Positions 59,274 through 64,000 of a stretch of 64,000 nucleotides of DNA are shown here, in pieces. The stretch is taken from positions 310,001 through 374,000 of the forward strand of contig CAKRHW010000001.1 in NCBI GenBank assembly GCA_934339365.1. The letters are read 5' to 3'. The first letter of the stretch is position 1. Each line of letters begins with the position of its first letter. Source of the stretch: an uncultured Lachnospiraceae bacterium (GTDB taxonomy: Bacteria > Bacillota > Clostridia > Lachnospirales > Lachnospiraceae). Made by a program: the position numbers and the translations under genes. Under the pieces are notes generated by a model that saw only the letters and a list, made by a program, of their open reading frames with translations, was not told the DNA's origin and made no database searches.

Positions 59274-60097
59274 AATGCTTCACCTGCTTTCTCTAAATCT
59301 GCCATTGCAATCTCATACTGCTCATCATTTGGAGCAGCTCCATGCCATGCAACATTGTTCTCCATGAAAGAAACACCTTTTCCTTTAATACTCTTTGCAA
59401 TAATTGCAGTTGGCATTCCCTTTACAGAACGCGCTTCATCAAAGGCGGCCTTCAGTGCATCAAAGTCATGTGCATCTACGTTAATTACATGAAAACGAAA
59501 TGCTTTAAACTTCTCATCAATTGGATATGGACTACATACTTCTTCAATTCGTCCATCTATCTGTAAACTATTATTATCAACGATCACTACTAAATTATCT
59601 AACTGTCTGTGTCCGGCAAACATTGCTGCTTCCCAGACCTGACCTTCCTGAATCTCTCCATCTCCTAACAAAGTGTACACTCTGTAATCATCCTTGCTAA
59701 GCTTTGCAGATAAAGCCATACCTACTGCTGCTGAAATTCCCTGTCCTAATGATCCTGATGACATATCAATTCCCGGAATATGCTTCATATCTGGATGACC
59801 CTGAAGATAAGAGCCAATATGACGAAGTGTCATTAAATCCTCTGTTGGAAAATATCCCATCAGCGCCAGTGTAGAATATAACCCTGGTGCAGTGTGTCCC
59901 TTAGATAATACAAAACGATCTCTATTTGGATTCTTTGGATTCTTAGGGTCTACATTCATTTCCTCAAAATATAAATACGTGAAAATATCCGCAGCTGACA
60001 GTGATCCGCCTGGATGTCCTGCTTTTGCACTGTGTACGGAACGTATAATCCATTTACGCACTTCATTGGCAGTCTTTTGTAGTTCTAATTTGTTCAT
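59261..60097 (-). CDS. Transketolase, N-terminal subunit
   Basis: 278 residues forming the thiamine-diphosphate domain: H-S-A-K-A-G-H-P-G-G-S-L-S near 20-32, S-K-G-H-T-A-P-G near 65-72, and G-D-G-E-I-Q-E-G-Q near 144-152 followed by V-D-N-N-S-L-Q to complete the metal-binding motif. It overlaps the C-terminal subunit gene, and lies 46 bases after the transaldolase gene, so the three form one operon for pentose phosphate recycling. Confidence 0.95.
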   Translation of the reverse strand: MNKLELQKTANEVRKWIIRSVHSAKAGHPGGSLSAADIFTYLYFEEMNVDPKNPKNPNRDRFVLSKGHTAPGLYSTLALMGYFPTEDLMTLRHIGSYLQGHPDMKHIPGIDMSSGSLGQGISAAVGMALSAKLSKDDYRVYTLLGDGEIQEGQVWEAAMFAGHRQLDNLVVIVDNNSLQIDGRIEEVCSPYPIDEKFKAFRFHVINVDAHDFDALKAAFDEARSVKGMPTAIIAKSIKGKGVSFMENNVAWHGAAPNDEQYEIAMADLEKAGEALCQK

Positions 60098-60143
60098 GGT
60101 TCAATCCTTTCTTTTCTTCTGATTCATCAGATTTTTATGAATT

Positions 60144-60803
60144 CTATTCCTCTCCAAAAACAGCTTTGTAGTCTGCTTGAAACTTTGCAATCCCCTGATC
60201 TGTCAAAGGATGCTTTACCATCTGCTCTATGGTCTTAAATGGTACTGTTGCAATATCAGCGCCGGCCTTGGCACATTCAATTACATGAATCGGATTACGG
60301 ACAGATGCCGCAATAATCTTCGTATCAATCCCTTCAGCCATAGAAAATATATCTACAACATCTTGAATCAATTCAATTCCAGGTGTTGAAATATCATCTA
60401 ATCTTCCCAAAAATGGAGAGACATAAGTTGCACCCGCGCGGGCAGCTAAAAGTGCCTGTGTTGGAGAAAAAACTAAAGTCATATTAACAGCAATCTTTTC
60501 TTTCGTCAATGCCTTACATGCTTTCAATCCCTCTTCTGTCATAGGAATCTTGACTACCATGTTCGGATGAATGGCTGCAATCTCTCTTCCTTCTGCAATC
60601 ATCCCCTCTGCATCGACTGTCGTTGCTTTCACTTCTCCACTGATTGGTCCGTCTACAATCGTTGTAATCTCTGTAATTACCTGTTTAAAATCTCTTCCTT
60701 CTTTGGCTATTAAGGATGGATTCGTAGTCACACCACAAATGACACCCATATCATTTGCTCTTCTTATATCTTCAACATTCGCTGTGTCTATAAAAAATCT
60801 CAT
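60144..60803 (-). CDS. fsa: Transaldolase / fructose-6-phosphate aldolase
   Basis: 219 residues, the short transaldolase type: M-R-F-F-I-D-T-A-N-V at the start, G-V-T-T-N-P-S-L near 24-31 and Schiff-base lysine K85 in V-V-K-I-P-M-T. The short family includes true transaldolases and F6P aldolases; beside transketolase, transaldolase is more likely. The ATG at 60803 is chosen because of GGAGG six bases upstream. Its promoter lies in a 13-base-arm inverted repeat. Confidence 0.93.
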   Translation of the reverse strand: MRFFIDTANVEDIRRANDMGVICGVTTNPSLIAKEGRDFKQVITEITTIVDGPISGEVKATTVDAEGMIAEGREIAAIHPNMVVKIPMTEEGLKACKALTKEKIAVNMTLVFSPTQALLAARAGATYVSPFLGRLDDISTPGIELIQDVVDIFSMAEGIDTKIIAASVRNPIHVIECAKAGADIATVPFKTIEQMVKHPLTDQGIAKFQADYKAVFGEE

Positions 60804-60847
60804 CTTGTTCCTCCTTACTATGTACGCCATTTTGCTCTCTGCGTAAC

Positions 60848-60891
60848 AATAGGCTCCATATTATTCTACCCTTTATGAAGCCTATTGACAA
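60848..60891 (-). promoter_or_regulatory. Transaldolase operon promoter with overlapping inverted repeat
   Basis: Minus strand TTGTCA (60886-60891), 17 bases, TAGAAT (60863-60868). Arms of 13 bases (60848-60860 and 60874-60886, one mismatch) with a 13-base gap enclose the -10 box. The geometry is that of a repressor operator; an RNA hairpin is the alternative. Confidence 0.6.
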
Positions 60892-60919
60892 GTACCCTAT
60901 TTTATTTTTCTGACAAAAT

Positions 60920-60956
60920 TAAAAAAGCTCTTTCTCTTTTGATGGAAAAAAGCGCT
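60920..60956 (-). terminator. Weak terminator after the DUF4097 gene
   Basis: Minus strand GCGCTTT / AAAGAGC stem with one mismatch and a long loop, then TTTTTT. Confidence 0.4.
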
Positions 60957-61708
60957 TACATACCACTGCTTAAAATCTGAATATCACCCAGACCACATTC
61001 TAATTCCATCTTAATTTTTCCCTTTTTCCAATCCTCTGACTCAAATGTTTTATAATCTAATTCTACATTTCCTATTTCTGATTCCGCATGGATTGTGTAT
61101 TGGTTTAAATCCCCAACTTCATTTACACAAATCTCACCGATGGCAACTTCCGCACTCAGCATCTCTTCATAACATCCCTGAATCTTTGCATCGCCTACAC
61201 CAATCAGAAGATTTGCACTTTCTGTTACTCCACCTTCTATTTTCAGTTGCCCTACAGAAATATTGGTGTCTAATCTGTCAATCTTTACTTCTCCGATAGA
61301 AACCTGTCCCATTCCGACTTTTATTTTTACATCATGGCATACGAGGTCTTTTGGAATTACGATTCGGACTCTTGCATTGCTGTCATTTAAAGAAAACCAG
61401 GATTTGCTTTTTATAAGAATCTTCCTTCCGATTGCCTGTACGGTAATATCTTTTTTATTTGTATAAACTTGTATTCCATTCATACCACCAGTCTCTAATT
61501 TCACATTACAGTTGCCGGCATCAATCTGAAAGGAATCAATGATATGACTGGTAAATTCTTTCTTTTCATCTACCGTCTCTGAATCCCATCCACTGATACT
61601 TCCGGCTACAGAAAATACAATTTGCACAAAAATGTCAATCATAAATACAGATAACAAAAATGCAACTGTCAGCGAAATGTATTTAATAGATTTTTGTACT
61701 TTTTTCAT
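60956..61708 (-). CDS. DUF4097-like membrane-anchored beta-repeat protein
   Basis: 250 residues: one N-terminal membrane helix (about 10-38) and an extracytoplasmic beta-helix-like domain with recurring I-x-V-G-x-G-x-V/A and V-x-I-G-E-I motifs, as in DUF4097. Its start overlaps the stop of the LiaF-like gene (ATGA). Such proteins are often encoded with LiaF/PspC-type envelope stress genes. No two-component system is next to it in the window. Specific function unknown. Confidence 0.75.
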   Translation of the reverse strand: MKKVQKSIKYISLTVAFLLSVFMIDIFVQIVFSVAGSISGWDSETVDEKKEFTSHIIDSFQIDAGNCNVKLETGGMNGIQVYTNKKDITVQAIGRKILIKSKSWFSLNDSNARVRIVIPKDLVCHDVKIKVGMGQVSIGEVKIDRLDTNISVGQLKIEGGVTESANLLIGVGDAKIQGCYEEMLSAEVAIGEICVNEVGDLNQYTIHAESEIGNVELDYKTFESEDWKKGKIKMELECGLGDIQILSSGM

Positions 61709-62403
61709 TTAATTTCAACACCCCCGAAAATACAGGTCGCATTGAAAAAAACAGTTGGTGCATTGGGATTTTGTTCAAAATGAGTCTTGTTATCAATTCC
61801 TCCAAAAATCGGTGTTCCTGTGATTCGAAGATTCACTCCTTTCGGTAAAAAAACCTCTGCTCCACCAAAAGCCACTGTACAATTAATGACTGCGTCCCTG
61901 ATAATAATGGCATTTCTTAAATCTAAACTTACAGAACCAAAATTCGAACTAATCTCCGCACCTATAAATTCTTCATTGGGATATATCACATTATTCGAGC
62001 TAAAAGTGGCATAATACTGTTCTGATTTTAACTTTTCTTTTCGCTCCTGACGGAATGGATCATCTTTTTTCACAGTCTTTTGAATCGTCTGTCGATATAC
62101 AAGTTCCTTAATAATCAATATCATTCCTACAATAATAAAGATTGCAGGTAATATTAATTTACGAATTGACTGATAATCCAATAACGATTTTACAGGTGGC
62201 AAAAACATAAATCCAATCATTGCTCCAATTAGATTTGCAACTGTAATTCCATTTGAAATAATATTACTGATGCATGGAAGCAAAATAATCAATGCCCACC
62301 ATGCACCAATCCGGAAATCCCAATTCCAAAAAAGATTTCCCATATAACATATTCCAATCACAATGAGTGCTATTCCCCAAAAAATGTTTGTCTTCTTTTT
62401 CAT
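61705..62403 (-). CDS. LiaF-like membrane protein
   Basis: 232 residues: about four hydrophobic helices in 1-105 and a C-terminal beta-strand domain (about 140-232) with F-G-S-V-S-L-D-L, A-F-G-G-A-E-V-F-L-P-K-G-V and F-G-G-I repeats, typical of the LiaF C-terminal domain. In Bacillus LiaF restrains the LiaRS cell-wall stress system. Here LiaR and LiaS are not adjacent. AAAGGAG precedes the ATG. It is coupled to the DUF4097-like gene. Confidence 0.8.
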   Translation of the reverse strand: MKKKTNIFWGIALIVIGICYMGNLFWNWDFRIGAWWALIILLPCISNIISNGITVANLIGAMIGFMFLPPVKSLLDYQSIRKLILPAIFIIVGMILIIKELVYRQTIQKTVKKDDPFRQERKEKLKSEQYYATFSSNNVIYPNEEFIGAEISSNFGSVSLDLRNAIIIRDAVINCTVAFGGAEVFLPKGVNLRITGTPIFGGIDNKTHFEQNPNAPTVFFNATCIFGGVEIK

Positions 62404-62499
62404 AACATATCGCTCCTTTGCTATTCATTGCTAGTCGTTTCTTCTATGTTACCCACTCATATGTGCTTTTACAAGTTACAAATGTCACAATGTCCCAGA

Positions 62500-64000
62500 C
62501 TAAAAATGATTCTCTTTCAATATTCTTAACGACTTATTTTTACCTCGTCTGAATAATTTTCTAAAAAATCTCTTAAGTCCTTTTCCTTCTGCTTTATCAA
62601 TTGCATCATTTATAATTGTTTCAATATTCTCTTTTTCTAATCCATGGTTTCTTCCATATTCCTGATCAATCTTTGCAAATAATGCCAGGGTTCCCATTTC
62701 ATCTACCGTATATCCTTTTCCCTTTGCATATGCTTTTGCGTACGCAACCCATTCATTAATATCATATTCTTTAATCACAATAATATTATTGAACATATTT
62801 TCTATATTCGGATGTGTTTCAATCAAACGATCCATTGTCGTTTTTTCATCTTCTAAGACAATGATCATTTCATCCGTATATCCTTCGAATGCATTTACTA
62901 ACTGCATCCACATACTTCGATTAATTACACCTGCATTTTCAATAATCAAATCGCTTCCAAGTAATTTAGGCATTGCCGCCATAATTCCTTTTTTATTAAT
63001 GATCACTCCATTTACTTTTGCAATCTTTCTTCCTTTTCTTCCCCGCTCACGATTTGCAATTTTTATAATGTCAATGGCAAGAGTTGTTTTTCCGCTCTTT
63101 TTCTCTCCTACAATCATGACATTATTTGTTTTTGAAGTGCCATCGTGTGCAAATTTTTCCCTTAAATTATAAATCGTTTTTGCCAGTGCATGCTCCATGC
63201 CCGGAATAGATAAAAACTGCTCAAATACGGGTTTATATTCGTCTTGCAAATAATATCTTCCTTCTTCTGGAGTCTCCGGTATGTCAAAATCTTCTATTCC
63301 CACTTCTTGCGCCTCTTCGTCTTTCTTGTTCTCTAAATCTTCTACCAGTTTGAGAACTTCATCTATGTCATCAGTTGCTTTTTCTTTCCTTTTCTGTTCA
63401 AGAATCTTCAATTCTTCTTCATTCATCAAGTCTAGAATTCCAAGTTCGACAACATCATCCTCATTTTCCATCATTTCTTTATCCACCACTACTTTAGGAT
63501 CTTCAAATTCTTTTCTTTCATCAATTGCAACTAAGTCTTCTGGTTGCTGAATTTCAAGATTTCCTTCTGCGTCGGCTTCAAGTTTTACTTGTGTTTTGTC
63601 CTCTTTTACAACAGGTTCTTCTGTCTGACTTTCCTGCTCCTGTTTCTCTTCTTCTCTTTTGACATCCTTTTTAGAACTTGTTTCTGTTTCTTTTATTTCT
63701 GTCTCTGCTTCTCTCTCTTTTTCCGCCTCATTTGACGCTGGAATTGTCTCATTAACAACTCCCATTGCTTTGCTTACAGTATCACTTTTTAAAATTCCTC
63801 TGGCTTCATATTCTTTCAAAACCTCATTAATCGAAATTTGTCCCGTAATCTGTTTCTCTACCATACTTTGTTCACCTGGCAGATCTAATTTCATCTGCCC
63901 GCTTCCCTCTATATGATACATCGGATCTAAATCAGCTTTCGGTTTGTGAACTTCCTTCTCACCCTTTGTTTCTTCTTGTTTTCCTTTTAATTTCAGATTC
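62500..64000 (-). CDS. AAA-type ATPase with long acidic N-terminal region (5' end outside window)
   Basis: The frame is open from the right edge to 62500; at least 499 codons are present, and no start can be assigned because the residues before the first Met also read as coding. A disordered Glu/Lys-rich stretch (about 63300-63850) precedes an ATPase domain with Walker A G-E-K-K-S-G-K-T near 63090 and I-V-L-E-D-E near 62855. A basic tail ends the protein. Similar ATPases occur in other Lachnospiraceae; their role is not known to me. Confidence 0.75.
   Translation of the reverse strand, partial: NLKLKGKQEETKGEKEVHKPKADLDPMYHIEGSGQMKLDLPGEQSMVEKQITGQISINEVLKEYEARGILKSDTVSKAMGVVNETIPASNEAEKEREAETEIKETETSSKKDVKREEEKQEQESQTEEPVVKEDKTQVKLEADAEGNLEIQQPEDLVAIDERKEFEDPKVVVDKEMMENEDDVVELGILDLMNEEELKILEQKRKEKATDDIDEVLKLVEDLENKKDEEAQEVGIEDFDIPETPEEGRYYLQDEYKPVFEQFLSIPGMEHALAKTIYNLREKFAHDGTSKTNNVMIVGEKKSGKTTLAIDIIKIANRERGRKGRKIAKVNGVIINKKGIMAAMPKLLGSDLIIENAGVINRSMWMQLVNAFEGYTDEMIIVLEDEKTTMDRLIETHPNIENMFNNIIVIKEYDINEWVAYAKAYAKGKGYTVDEMGTLALFAKIDQEYGRNHGLEKENIETIINDAIDKAEGKGLKRFFRKLFRRGKNKSLRILKENHF

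Noticed and set aside
1..64000. CRISPR arrays, prophage, insertion sequences, tRNA or rRNA genes
   Set aside because: No direct-repeat/spacer pattern, transposase or phage proteins, or cloverleaf/rRNA signatures were seen.

Overview
The window is AT-rich, single-chromosome-type DNA from a spore-forming member of the Firmicutes (Clostridia), most likely a polysaccharide-degrading gut Lachnospiraceae. The evidence is the complete spoIIA-spoVA sporulation cluster, T-box and SAM-I leaders, families typical of this group (DUF1292, DUF5688, Pr6Pr membrane protein, SseB-like, CBS-domain pyrophosphatase), AGGAGG-type ribosome binding sites with frequent TTG/GTG starts, and a very large secreted GH9 cellulase with Thr-rich linkers. 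Genus-level assignment is inference. I see no prophage, insertion sequence, CRISPR array, tRNA or rRNA; this is mostly core chromosome, and about three quarters of the genes lie on the minus strand.

Layout. 0-4.3 kb: one half and the first codons of the other half of a heterodimeric ABC exporter, then three plus-strand genes (Pr6Pr membrane protein, DUF1292, AI-2E-family permease). 4.4-13.5 kb: UvrD-type helicase, iron alcohol dehydrogenase, DUF5688, efp, yqeG-nrdR, typA, YigZ. 13.6-16.3 kb: a class A penicillin-binding protein with a repetitive tail. 16.4-20.9 kb: spoIIAA-spoIIAB-sigF-spoVAA-AB-AC-AD-AE in one direction. 21-24.5 kb: TPR/zinc-ribbon membrane protein, a 47-residue protein, folC, hsp20. 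24.8-28.9 kb: the GH9 cellulase. 29-37.7 kb: thrH, a Dabb protein, valS behind a T-box, a YkgJ-type cysteine cluster protein, metAA, a divergent ligA and rluF. 37.9-45 kb: secreted LRR protein, gdhA, hisC-aminotransferase-glmM, small zinc ribbon. 45-51.3 kb: small coiled-coil gene, SseB-like, DHHW/MBOAT polysaccharide O-acylation pair, rluA-type synthase, PHP phosphoesterase. 51.5-57.2 kb: metK behind a SAM-I riboswitch, murA, shikimate-kinase-like, flavin reductase, CBS-PPase. 57.4-58.3 kb: a sigma-70-like protein without region 4. 58.3-64 kb: split transketolase plus transaldolase, a LiaF-like/DUF4097 pair, and an AAA-type ATPase cut by the window edge.

How they work together. Cell-wall supply and assembly is a recurring theme (glmM, murA, PBP1A, DHHW/MBOAT, LiaF-like). 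Amino-acid supply genes (metAA, metK, gdhA, hisC, thrH, valS) carry recognisable RNA or DNA control elements. Promoters near the consensus (17-bp spacing) can be read in front of many units, and several are overlapped by perfect or near-perfect dyads that look like operators for unidentified regulators (upstream of nrdR, gdhA, the pyrophosphatase, the transaldolase operon and the small coiled-coil gene).

The most unusual object is the sigma-like protein at 57400-58272. It keeps primary-sigma regions 1.1, 1.2, 2.1-2.2 and 3, has lost the aromatic promoter-melting residues of 2.3 and all of region 4, and has its own promoter and terminator. Other points for a second look are LigA with altered NAD-binding residues, a shikimate-kinase fold lacking shikimate-binding residues, a coding-like remnant between hsp20 and the cellulase, and Lys-rich Fn3 tails shared by the two large secreted proteins.
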